Part shown: positions 11,431 to 21,436 of the stretch, in pieces
How positions within the stretch are numbered: position 1 is the stretch's first letter
How the letters are laid out: every line of letters starts with the position of its first letter
DNA from: Vicia villosa
Taxonomy: Eukaryota > Streptophyta > Magnoliopsida > Fabales > Fabaceae
NCBI RefSeq assembly: GCF_029867415.1
Contig: NC_081183.1
Coordinates: 32,038,980 to 32,102,979, forward strand
Length of the DNA: 64,000 nucleotides
Direction: 5' to 3'
The notes under the pieces: generated by a model
What the model was told of the DNA's origin: nothing
The model's database searches: none
Seen by the model: only the letters and a program-made list of their open reading frames with translations
Position numbers and translations under genes: made by a program

Positions 11431-11459
11431 TTCCACAACAACGACGCAAGCCAGATCCA

Positions 11460-11711
11460 CCTAAGCGTCAATTCACCGAAATCAATATGTCGTCGGCTCA
11501 AGCATTACAACATCTGTTGAAGATCAGATTGATTACCCTGAGGGATGCTCCTAAGAATTCTAACACCTTTGGCTATAAACTCAATGCGAGGTGCGCGTAC
11601 CATTCCAACATTCCTGGACATTACAAAAACAATTGCTGGACAATGAGGAATAAGATTCAAGATCTAATAGATAACGGGGAAATCAAATTCAACCCGAAAG
11701 TCATGTGGTGA
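11460..11711 (+). pseudogene. C-terminal remnant of Ogre/Tat gag of H
   Basis: The end of this frame matches the C-terminus of the intact Gag at 16959: a QALQHLL segment, then a Cys/His cluster (ARCAYHSNIPGH...C), then NKIQDLID. The N-terminal and central gag domain are missing; the 50-bp repeat stands in their place. The TGA after MW ends the frame about where the intact Gag ends. Confidence 0.75.
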
Positions 11712-11868
11712 TCACCGCTCCTATGCCCAGTCATGACAAGACTAATTGACGTCTAGACGGACGAACTTTTGGATCATTAAATCTACTTTCATTTGCAAGT
11801 TTCTCTTCTGTTTGTTTAAACATTTGACTCATGATAGACATTATATGTTTTAATAATCATCATTAGTG

Positions 11869-11873
11869 CATTG
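11869..11873 (+). repeat. target-site duplication CATTG, left copy (gag-only composite)
   Basis: CATTG precedes the first TGTCATACCCC and recurs at 34885-34889 after the third LTR. With the composite removed, the flanks join into the stretch homologous to 18440-18460 of the element's own internal region. Confidence 0.93.
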
Positions 11874-13041
11874 TGTCATACCCCAAAATTTTCCCATACT
11901 ATCTCTCCTATTCAAATTCAAATCAAAGCATAAAGCTCAAAGACACTCTCTCCTAAACAAGGCTCAGAGAACTGGGGTTTTATTGTTCTGAAGGAAAATC
12001 AATGAATCAATGGCTCTAAGGCATCCCACATGGCCTATGACACTCCACACTATCTCCATGACAAAATTCAGGGCTCAATTCAAAGAGTTGATCACTTAGT
12101 TGCTCAGAAAGTCAACAGTCGACTGATTTGACCTAGAAGTCAACTGTGGTCAAAGTACAGTCAAAACTCCTGATTTTTTATCAACATCCTCATATTGAAG
12201 TATCATTCACCATCTGATCAAGAATTGATCATGGTTCATCAAGGAAAGATCAGAAATCAACAATTCCAAAAGTTTCTAAATTAGGGTTTTTTAACTAAAA
12301 GTCAACTGAACTTTGACCAGCCATAACTTTCACATGGAACATCAAAAATTGCCCATCCAAAGCTCATTTTGAAGGAAATTGAATTCTCTACAACTTTGTC
12401 TCTCAAATGCCAGGTCCAAAAATGCTTCATTAGAGAGATATGGACCAATACATTACAGGTCCTCCTAAAAAGTCAACAAAAACACCTTTTGGGTCAAAGC
12501 TCATAACTTGATAATGGAATATCTAATTGAGATGAAACCAAAAGCATCATTTAGAGGACACTCTAAGCTTTCTAAAAAGTTAAAGTACACTTCCATACAA
12601 CAAAAAATGAAGGAGATATGATGCTCAGAAGTTGATCAATTTTCCAGAAACACATAAGATCCTAATTGCATAATGTTGTGTTGGTGAACTAATGGGCCTA
12701 TAATTTTGAGTTGTCCACGAAATCATAAGCCCAAAGAGAGTCCATGGATCAAATAGTTTTATTATTATGATATTATTTCATTTGCATTTGATTTTAATAA
12801 TTTAAAATCAAATAAAATCAAATAAATCATAAGATAATCACATAGTTATGGAATCAATCCTTTTCCTTGATCAAGATTCGAATAAATTTTATTCATTGGC
12901 TGAGATTAAAAGAGAAATATGCACAAAATAATAGAAGGCTCAAAATAGTAATATTTGGTGCAATATTAAATAAAAATTCTCCAAGATTTCCCTCACCAAT
13001 TACACGATATTTTGCCTAAAATTTCAACCCTAAAAACCCTC

Positions 13042-13051
13042 TATATATATA
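13042..13051 (+). promoter_or_regulatory. LTR promoter TATA box
   Basis: TATATATATA preceded by AAAAACCCTC, giving an expected start near 13075. Identical copies lie at 22605-22614 and 32168-32177. A splice donor CAG/GTAACA follows at 13200-13208. Confidence 0.6.
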
Positions 13052-13923
13052 CTGCAAAACCTAATGACAAGGGGACGAAAAATCAGAGAGGGAGGAGAGC
13101 GACTAGGGTTTCAACCTTCAAAAATCTCAACGAAAAGAAAGTTTCGTTTAGGGTGTTGCAGCCACATTCAAGTCCAAACAATCATCCCAATTCACTCCTC
13201 AGGTAACATAGAGTAAGAACACGCTCTTAACCAAGTCCCATAATATGAATAACTATGGTATCATGCTCATCATATTCATTCATGTCCTTGAATTTCGTAT
13301 AACATGATTTATTGGTTTTCAATACAAACTAACTATGCTTCTGAGTTTATAATGTTGTTTAGAGGCAGTTAGAACCGTCTTTATGGCGTTTTCACGCAAG
13401 AATGAGGGACCACCATTGTTAGGGCAAGCAAACTATTAAGTTTCGAAATTGCACTTACAGGCCGTTCCAATCGATACTAATGACGCTATCATATTCATAA
13501 GGGCCGACTTGATAAATCTGGGCACTCTTGATCATGGTTTAACGTGAATTTATGGAGTTAAATTTTTGCAGAAAAAGCCTAACAAAATTCGCAGGTAAAA
13601 CCATAAATGAATCCGCAGGTATTTCTGCAGGTATGGAGGAAGGGGATGATGAATAGTATCCTGGACTTTGTCAACTCACGCGTGGCCTTTCAAATCCTCC
13701 CCATTGGCCGGTTCACTCATTGAATTCTCTCTCAGACGCGTGGCAACGTTTGTTTTGCTAGTCAAAAGATGCTGCTTTGCTTTCCAACACTGATTGGTTC
13801 TTTCAAACGTCAGCGGGGCCCAGTTTGACCGTTTGTCCAATTTTTAAAGCCCCTTACGAAACTTGTTTTTTTATATAATATTTGTTAGTTAATGATATGT
13901 TGACTAAATCGTACAGCTTGTTT

Positions 13924-13972
13924 GGCAAGGGAGGAAAGGATGCAGCTTATGAGACATGGGTTCGAGCCCTCC
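13924..13972 (+). other. tRNA-like A-box/B-box motif in gag-only LTR
   Basis: TGGCAAGGGAG near 13923 and GGGTTCGAGCCC near 13958 occupy the place of the A and B boxes seen in the LTR of H, although the surrounding sequence differs. Copies recur at +9563 and +19126. No complete cloverleaf forms. Confidence 0.45.
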
Positions 13973-15763
13973 TAATGCTAATAATTTTATTGAGTATTTG
14001 ATTTCAGATCCAGTACATCTCGCTGGTGCGCGCTCACTATACACCTCACGCATCTACCATCAGATCGTTCCAACTGCAGATCCAGCGTGTGAAAAGCTGC
14101 ATGCTCATGGTGGACCTTCAAAGGATTCCCACACCAGATCACTGCCCAGCTAAGTCTCTTCATTTACTTTTCTTTTTATTTTATTTTTGTTTTAAACCTT
14201 TATTTATTTCCTTTGGTTTTTATTTAAATGTTTTTATTACTATAATAATTTCACATAATTATTAATCGACACTCGATTTTCCTCATAAACATTGAAAAAT
14301 AATTATATTGTTTTTTATAAGAAAAATTATTATTTTTACATATACTTTCAATCAATTAATTTTAAATATTATTTGTTAACCTCGAGGCATTTATCAATCC
14401 TGATAGCCTTAGGTTTATTGGTAGGTGGTGTCCATTAACGCATTTTTTAGCTTTGTAAACCTTTAGGTCACAATAAGTTTTCTTAAATAACCCTTTAGGG
14501 TTTGCAAACTTTTTAGGGTTTAAATCAGTGAATGCACTAACGCTTCTCTTCTTTGTGTTTAATTTTTCAGGGTTTAATCAAAAATTCTCCGACTACGTAC
14601 CGTGGCAATTAAAAAGCTAAGTTCTGATCCTTCCTTTTTATTATTTAAATTATTTTACCTTTTATTTTAATTTTTGCCTTATAAGTTTAAATTAAGGTTT
14701 ATTTTCAATGCCAAGGAATTCCATATTTTCAGGGTCAATCGAAGGTTCAAGGAAGATCAAGACATTCAAGATTTTTTTTTTTGATTAATTATTGTTCCTT
14801 CTTATTCTTTGCCTTTAATTCCCCATCCCCGCAGGTGTTTATTGTAATAGCGTAGGATTTTCATTCTGCCTTTATTTTCTGCTGTGGTTAGTAATCTTAG
14901 GGAGTGCAAGCCTTTAACAGAAGTAGATAACTAATTACAAGATAAATATCTGAATTAACCACCTGATTGTGCCACACACGCACCTTTAGGGTAATCCCTC
15001 TGGTTGCCTTGTTGCCTTATATTGTTGCCTTATTGTTGCCTGTTGCCTCTAAACATATTAATAGTCAAAGTCCCTCGATTCCGAGGATACCTAAAGCAAA
15101 ACAAATGTTGCCCTCGGTTCATTATCATCATCAATATGGTCCCTCGATGTTGCCTCGGTAAAATGATGATGTGTCCCCATTGCTAAGGTATCCTCGCATG
15201 ATGCCTTAATTGACTATTATATCCTTCCCTTAGACTACCTGCCCTCTTTATGGCAAGGGACAGTCTTATGGCGAAAGATACTTTTTTCGATGACCCGAAC
15301 ATCCAATTGAAAGACTTCCTACCCTCTTATAGTATGGATAGACCCTTTCACCCGAAAGACTTAGAGAACAAGAAAGACAAACTTAGGGTCGGTAGTTCTT
15401 AATCGCTTGCTCACAATCAATTCAAATTCAAAATTTTTCACCTCTCTTTCAAAAACAATTTCAAAACAAGGCTACGCTTATTTACAAGCTAAAGTCCTTA
15501 ACGAAATCTTTTTACTATTCACACACGACACTTCAAACTTTTCAAACAAACAAAGTGAGCTAAGCAATTAAGAGCCCATGGATAGCCATGGATGCAAAGG
15601 GTGCCTTACACCTTCCCTTTGTATAACCTACCCCCGAACTCAATCTCTTTTCAAAGGTCTTTCCTGTTCTTTTTGCCTTTCCAATTGGATAAAATAAAAG
15701 TCGGTGGCGACTCTTGCTATCCGCACATTTTCGATAAAAAGTCAGTTCACTGTATTACAGAAC

Positions 15764-15782
15764 TGGCGACTCTGCTGGGGAC
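15764..15782 (+). other. primer-binding site, unit 1
   Basis: TGGCGACTCTGCTGGGGAC begins four bases after the LTR. It looks complementary to a plant tRNA-Arg 3' end, as reported for Ogre. Identical at 25327-25345; absent after LTR 3, which shows LTR 3 is the terminal one. Confidence 0.8.
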
Positions 15783-16958
15783 GCTTTCGATTAAAAGAGG
15801 GGTTACCTTAGAGTTTAGGATTCACTTTAATTGTTTGATTTGTCTGCTTTATATTTCAAAGGCTGTTTTCGGTATTTACTTGTGTGAAAGATCCTAACCC
15901 GGATCTGAGAACCTTAGGTATATGGCATGAGATCAAGGAGACTGCACAGCGTATACTGATGTGGTTGATCTGATGGCCATCGTTAGTGTGACACATTGGT
16001 TTGTCCTGGTGTTCCTTGGGATCTGACTTGGGGAAATGCTTGGCTGCCGCGTGGTGTCATTAAGCACTAATTTGCCCTTAGAACCTTAGTCGAACTTGAC
16101 TTTAGCCTATTAGAAAGTAGCGAGATGGCTGGCTTTGGTTCCGACTGAAGTTGGTTGATACTCGAAGCTACACTCATATGGACTGGACTTTCAGGACCTT
16201 CTCGGTTGGTGATTCGATTGCCGAACTGAGATAAGCGCCTTCGAGAAAGGTCAATGATATGAGCTCCCTAGAACCCGATCTTTATATAGGACAGGTTTGA
16301 ACCAACTAAACTTCAGGAGGAGGGTACATACCTTTTGACCACGTGCAAGCCTAACCATAAGGCAAAATTGTGTGACTTGTGTGACTTGTGTGACTTGTTT
16401 GTGTCTGCTACTAACCTTTGTTTCCTTGCAGGTTTTGTTAAAAGACTTGTTCGCCCTTACTATCTCACGTTGTGCCTAATGAACTGCATTCGCATAACAT
16501 TCATGACATCATGACATCATGAGCATAACATGATTTAACTAACCCTTTCAAGGATCTTAGGGATTTAGGGCGCACAATTTCAGGTACTCTTATCAAGGAA
16601 CGAATTCCTAATCAAGGGACAAGAGGATTTATTTTCCTCTGGCCACATACCTTCCAATTCAGAGACGTTGTACCTATCAAGGGGCAAGAGGATTTATTTT
16701 CCTCTAGCCATGTACCTTCAAATTCAGAAGTTCCCGAATCAGAGGCTATGACCCACTGGATATGGTAAGCTTGATTCTCAAAGAAAGACATTCAAAGACA
16801 AAAATCAGAGTTCTTCAAACGAAGAAGCGACCAAATCGTTTTTGACGTTGCTAACTAAATTTCCAGAGATCCTTGAAAATATTGCATCTGCATTCATAAC
16901 ATTGCATCACAGGTTCCCACCATAGGTTTCTTACCTCCTCGCTGTTTATTTCAGCATC
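15783..16958 (+). other. non-coding leader of gag-only element, unit 1
   Basis: About 1.2 kb without a credible gene. TGTGACTTG occurs three times in a row near 16370-16400. Twin AGAGGA/TCCTCT hairpins lie at 16622-16640 and 16687-16705. It ends in a strong splice acceptor (TTATTTCAG, 16946-16954) four bases before the gag ATG. Repeated at 25346-26521. Confidence 0.75.
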
Positions 16959-18329
16959 ATGAATCTCGAGCAATCCGTCAAAGACCTTCAAGCTCAGAAT
17001 GCCCAGTTTCAAGATCTGATCCTGAACTTATCCAAGGGGCAAGACGAGCTGAAAACCTTTCTGACTAAGAAGGAGAAAAAGACCAAGAAGCCCAAAGGAG
17101 TGATCAACCTGGGAAGAAGATTCAAGGGTCGTCCCAAGAAGGCTGCAGAAACTGGAATTCCTAAAGATGAGGAAGAGGAAGAGGAAGGAGATGATCTTAG
17201 TGTCAAGAACAATCAGGGAAGCCATGTAGGTTCTGATGTCCAGGAAGAAGAAGAAGAAGAAGAAGAAGATGAGTATCCTCAAGACGAGGATTATGCTGAT
17301 GAGAAGTATAGACTACTAGAAGAGCGCCTGAGAAGCGTGGAAATTCAGAAGGTACCTGGGCTGGATTTTGAAGAACTAGGACTCGTTCCTGGGGTCGTTA
17401 TTCCTCCAAAATTCAAAACTCCCGCTTTTGCTAAGTATGATGGGTCCTCCTGTCCTAAACTACACTTGAGGTCTTATGTAAGGAAGATTCAGCCCCACAC
17501 TGCTGATAAGAGGCTCTGGATCCATTTCTTCCAAGAGAGTTTATCTGGAACTCAACTCGAATGGTACTATCAACTGGAAAGTACCAACATCCGTACTTGG
17601 GAAGATTTGGTTGTTGCTTTCTACCAGCAATACCAATACAATGCTGACCTCGCACCAACTCGCATACAACTACAAAGCATGTCTATGGGACCCGAGGAAA
17701 GTTTCAAGGAGTATGCTCAAAAATGGAGAGATCTAGCTGGAAGAGTCAAACCCTCCTTGACTGATAGAGAATTGGTTGATATGTTCATGAATACACTGAC
17801 TGGTCCTTTCTACAGCCATTTACTTGGAAGCTCATCGTCTGGTTTCACCGATCTCATACTGACTGGAGAACGTGTTGAAAGTGGTATCCGAAGCGGAAAA
17901 ATTCAGGTGGCTACTTCTTCTGGTACTGTGAAAAAGCCATACAATCAGAAGAATGAATCCAACACTGTTGGGGCAGTCCTGGTCTCTAGTCAGGCTCCAA
18001 CACAACAACAACAAAAAGATCAACGCAAGCAACAAGGTGGCCAACGTACTTGGAAATCAAAACCCAAGAGGTCATTTACCCCACTACACATGCCATTGGC
18101 TCAAGCTTTGCAACACTTGCTCGATCGGAGTCTGATAACTCTACTGCCTCCATACTCAGCTCCTGCTAATCCCGTCCCTGGGTACAAGCATCATGCAAGA
18201 TGTGCTTACCATTCAAATAGTCCTGGTCACGATACAGAAGATTGTGGGCCATTGAAACATAAAATTCAAGACTTGATTGAAGAAGGGATCATTGAATTTG
18301 GGCAACCAGAGAAGCCACACAAAGTCTAA
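16959..18329 (+). CDS. gag: Ogre/Tat-type Gag protein, unit 1
   Basis: Intact 456-codon frame. In order: an N-terminal coiled-coil-like segment (about 1-35), a Lys/Arg-rich stretch (36-62), two acidic runs (71-76 and 96-104), a second charged helix (about 113-130), a central retrotransposon gag domain (about 150-300) with the usual Trp and Tyr-rich core (WYYQLES near 202, FYQQYQYN near 221), a Gln-rich linker (349-361) and a C-terminal cluster C415, H418, H424, C429 in the place of a zinc knuckle. It should form the capsid and package element RNA. The ATG lies four bases after a possible splice acceptor. No protease, RT, RNase H or integrase follows, so movement would need enzymes supplied in trans. 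The second copy at 26522 codes the same protein. Confidence 0.9.
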   Translation: MNLEQSVKDLQAQNAQFQDLILNLSKGQDELKTFLTKKEKKTKKPKGVINLGRRFKGRPKKAAETGIPKDEEEEEEGDDLSVKNNQGSHVGSDVQEEEEEEEEDEYPQDEDYADEKYRLLEERLRSVEIQKVPGLDFEELGLVPGVVIPPKFKTPAFAKYDGSSCPKLHLRSYVRKIQPHTADKRLWIHFFQESLSGTQLEWYYQLESTNIRTWEDLVVAFYQQYQYNADLAPTRIQLQSMSMGPEESFKEYAQKWRDLAGRVKPSLTDRELVDMFMNTLTGPFYSHLLGSSSSGFTDLILTGERVESGIRSGKIQVATSSGTVKKPYNQKNESNTVGAVLVSSQAPTQQQQKDQRKQQGGQRTWKSKPKRSFTPLHMPLAQALQHLLDRSLITLLPPYSAPANPVPGYKHHARCAYHSNSPGHDTEDCGPLKHKIQDLIEEGIIEFGQPEKPHKV

Positions 18330-20504
18330 AGGATGGCTATTTAGATCATTAATTTACTCGCATTCGCAGTTTCTTTCCTGTTTGTTTAAACATTCGTCTT
18401 ATGTCAGACTCTATTTATTTTATCATAATCATTAATGCATTGCATATGTTTGTCTTGATTTATTTCTCTTCCTATTTCTATATTAAACTTTGTTTTTACT
18501 TAGTTTTCTTTATGATATTTAACTCTCGCTAAAGCGGTAAGCCTTTTGAGGGAGGATGACGAAAACGATATCGCAACCTCATACAGTATGCTTTCAAACA
18601 GACTATGCTGACGATGTACAGGCATTGTTTCAATTCCTAAACAGTGGAGATATAAGGATGTTAATCCCTCGTCAACCCCTTTGAGCCTAAGAAGTAGAAG
18701 TTTTCTTTCTCATACAGATTAAAACCTTTAATCATAACCTGGGGCAGGGTAGTTACTCAGTTACCTCAATTATACCAGGTGCTTTACACATGTGATGGAT
18801 TCCTGTAATTCTCAAGTCAGGAAGTCAATATCCATAAAAGAAAAAGAAAACTATTAAGTTAAAACCTATGAAGGAGACTTATCAAAAATCGGAACATCCC
18901 GCTGGCTGTAATCTCAAAATGAACAGTTCAGGCAAAAGTTAGGGATAATAAAGTCAAAAAAGAGGTTACTGCAAATCCTCGACAAAAGAAAAAATTACAA
19001 AAAGGATGACTGCCTTTTCAGATAAACTTTCGGTGCTTCAACCATCATCAAATGTCAACATTACGACTTCAAGACCTGCTAAAACTTAAATGCAAGGTTA
19101 ACTGAGCATAAGATCGAAGAACATCACGAAGATTGGGAAGGGTACAAATAAAATTTGAGCCTTTATCTTTTGTTTCTTAAACCGTGAACCAAGCCACGTT
19201 ACAACCCTTGAAAGTCCTAACTGAAGCTTGGTTAGTTCGAAAGCGTACTGTCACAAAAAGGGTATCCTGACTCCTTAAAGTTTACCAAAAATCCTGAGTT
19301 GATATCATGTTTTTACAAATATCACTTTCTTACATATTTTGTTTTACTAAAATTGTTTTTAAAACTCCAAGACAGACATATGCATTGCATTTTAATGAGT
19401 GTCATTATAAAACAATTTTGTCTATGTAATTTCAAATGTTTGGCATCAGGAAGAATCTGCATGGGGCATAATTAATGACTAAAAGTCCTCCAGACAAATA
19501 AATTTGCAGAGACGTCTCGTATGCATGACTCGATCAGCTAAAAGCTTGTTTACATAAGGGGCATAACAATTCATAGAAACTCTCAGAGGCACTGAAGAAA
19601 CCAGAGAAGTTAGTGCATCACTTGGGGCATGTCACATCAGTCACAAATCTCAACAAATGCTATTTAGCCACTAGCATCAGATGATGTCAGTATTTGTCTC
19701 TTCTTTGAAGTTCTAATTCTAAATTCAAGTATCGAGCATACCAAGCTATTGATTCCAGGGGCATGTATACTCTCGCAAGTGTTTTTCAACAGCAAGTACT
19801 CAAAGACAAGGGGCAATGGAAAATTGAAAATCCCTGGGAACTTTCCCCACAGAGCAGTTTTCATAATATATCCCCACATAGCAGTTTAAGAAGTCATCTT
19901 CAAGCAATCTCTTCCCAACAGAAACTTAGTTCCCCAACGGAGTTTATACCTCCGACACTGCCGGTTCTCCGACACAATCTTCTTCTCTAGCATGGTTTAT
20001 TCAAACTCAAAGTTGCCGCTCAGAAATCGGGTCGAATATTATGCTTATTTCTCTTGTCCCCAGGATACATCAGGATCAGATCACTCAAGTCAATCTCATC
20101 CCCAAGCGAAGATCAAAAATCCCCAGCTGGATATCATCGAATAAAAGACAGGAGTTCTCTTGTCATTATCTCCAACAGCATACAGAGATTTATTTTCTCA
20201 ACTCACAGCTGCTATACAAAAATTATCAATATGCTCCGACTATATAGTCCATCCCTGCATCGTTCATAAATACATGCATAACATACAGTACTCTCGTTTA
20301 TTTCGAGAAACTCAATACATGTATCATGACATTGCCTAAAACTAATCTTTCCTTTTCAGGTCATTTCATAATCAAAAGAATATTATTATCCAAGTGCGGA
20401 GCAAATACAATCATATCACGATTCGATCTCAACATTCATTCAAGACAGATACAAATCTGATAATTCATTCCAGGTCTTTCTTCAAAGATAATTCAGAAAC
20501 AATC
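18330..20504 (+). other. non-coding 3' region of gag-only element, unit 1
   Basis: More than 2 kb where pol would be expected; no frame shows protease, RT, RNase H or integrase motifs. GGGGCA runs recur at about 19462, 19557, 19624, 19758 and 19809, matching the tract beside the 3' LTR. Repeated at 27893-30067 and homologous to 34885-36980 of H. Confidence 0.8.
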
Positions 20505-21003
20505 AAAGAACTTCTTGTCCTTTCTAGGAGCCTTTCTAGGTAACCTTTCTAGGAACCTTTCTAGGTAGTCTTTTCTAAGATATTTCATATCCTTTCCAGG
20601 AGCCTTTCTAGGTAGTCTTCTCTAAGACGTTTATTACCCTTTTTAGGAGCCTTTCTAGGTAGTCTCGTTTGAGACGTATCATATCCTGTCTAGGAACATT
20701 TCTAGGTAATCTTTTCTAAGATATTTCATATCCTTTCCAGGAGCCTTTCTAGGTAGTTTTCTCTAAGACGTTTATTACCCTTTCTAGGTAGTCTCGTTTG
20801 AGACGTATCATATCCTGTCTAGGAACCTTTCTAGGTAATCTTGTCTAAGATGTTTCATATCCTTTCCAGGAGCCTTTCTAGGTAGTCTTCTCTAAGACAT
20901 TTATTACCCTTTCTAGGAGCCTTTCTAGGTAGTCTCGTTTGAGACGTATCATATCTTCTCTAGGTGGTCTTCTCTAAGACATTCCTTACCCGTTTAGGCT
21001 AGT
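20505..21003 (+). repeat. 47-bp minisatellite with hairpins, unit 1
   Basis: About ten copies of a roughly 47-bp unit built on CCTTTCTAGGAGCCTTTCTAGGT split around GTCTT-N4-AAGAC. Three unit types alternate, giving a 141-bp higher-order period (CCTTTCCAGG at 20591 and 20732; the next at 20861 after a 12-bp loss). Stem forms GTCTT/AAGAC, GTCTC/GAGAC and ATCTT/AAGAT all pair. Repeated at 30068-30566. Confidence 0.9.
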
Positions 21004-21424
21004 TTTGTTCAAAGACATATCTCAAACCTCTCAGAGATAATCTTACCATCTCTTGCCCTTTCAAGGAGCCTCTCCGTTAATCTTCTACAAGACAATTCTT
21101 CCCGAGCATTGGCAAAAGCCTAAACTCCTTTGCATCAGTCAGGAATCTACCCTATTCAAGAACCTCTTCAGGTAGTCTTCTGTAAGACATTACTTCATTT
21201 TAATGAATCTCTCCTTCAATCAATGCATATGATCCCGTCGGAAAAGCATTTGCTTTAGAACAACAATTCTTCAAACATCTGATGGCATCTTCAAGCCCAT
21301 CTCCGACAAAAGTCCCTACTTCAGCTAGGGCAAATTTCTTGGTATTCTAGTGTTCAATCATCTTCCACCTTCAGATACCGACTGGCATACAAACCACTCT
21401 ACATCTTCAGGTTTAAGATAATTG
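21004..21424 (+). other. degenerate tail of 3' region, unit 1
   Basis: Non-coding. Scattered decayed copies of the hairpin unit persist (for example GTCTT-CTGT-AAGAC near 21177). Repeated at 30567-30987. Confidence 0.6.
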
Positions 21425-21436
21425 AACAGGGGCAGC
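21425..21436 (+). other. polypurine tract, unit 1
   Basis: AACAGGGGCAGC directly before the TGTCATACCCC of LTR 2. The same bases precede LTR 3 (30988-30999) and the 3' LTR of H (37916-37927), so this is the probable plus-strand primer. Confidence 0.7.

Larger units (their letters stand above)
11874..15759 (+). repeat. LTR 1 of gag-only element (3886 bp)
   Basis: Begins TGTCATACCCC, ends TATTACA. It contains a strong TATA box at 13042, a tRNA-like A/B-box stretch near 13924-13972, and a direct pair of TTTAGGGTTT telo-box motifs near 14500-14530. No coding potential is convincing. Confidence 0.94.

Noticed and set aside
13012..13206. Small frame repeated three times (MPKISTLKTLYIYTAKP)
   Set aside because: Spans the LTR TATA box and the transcribed start, and repeats only because the LTR repeats. 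The TATA box within it argues against a coding role.
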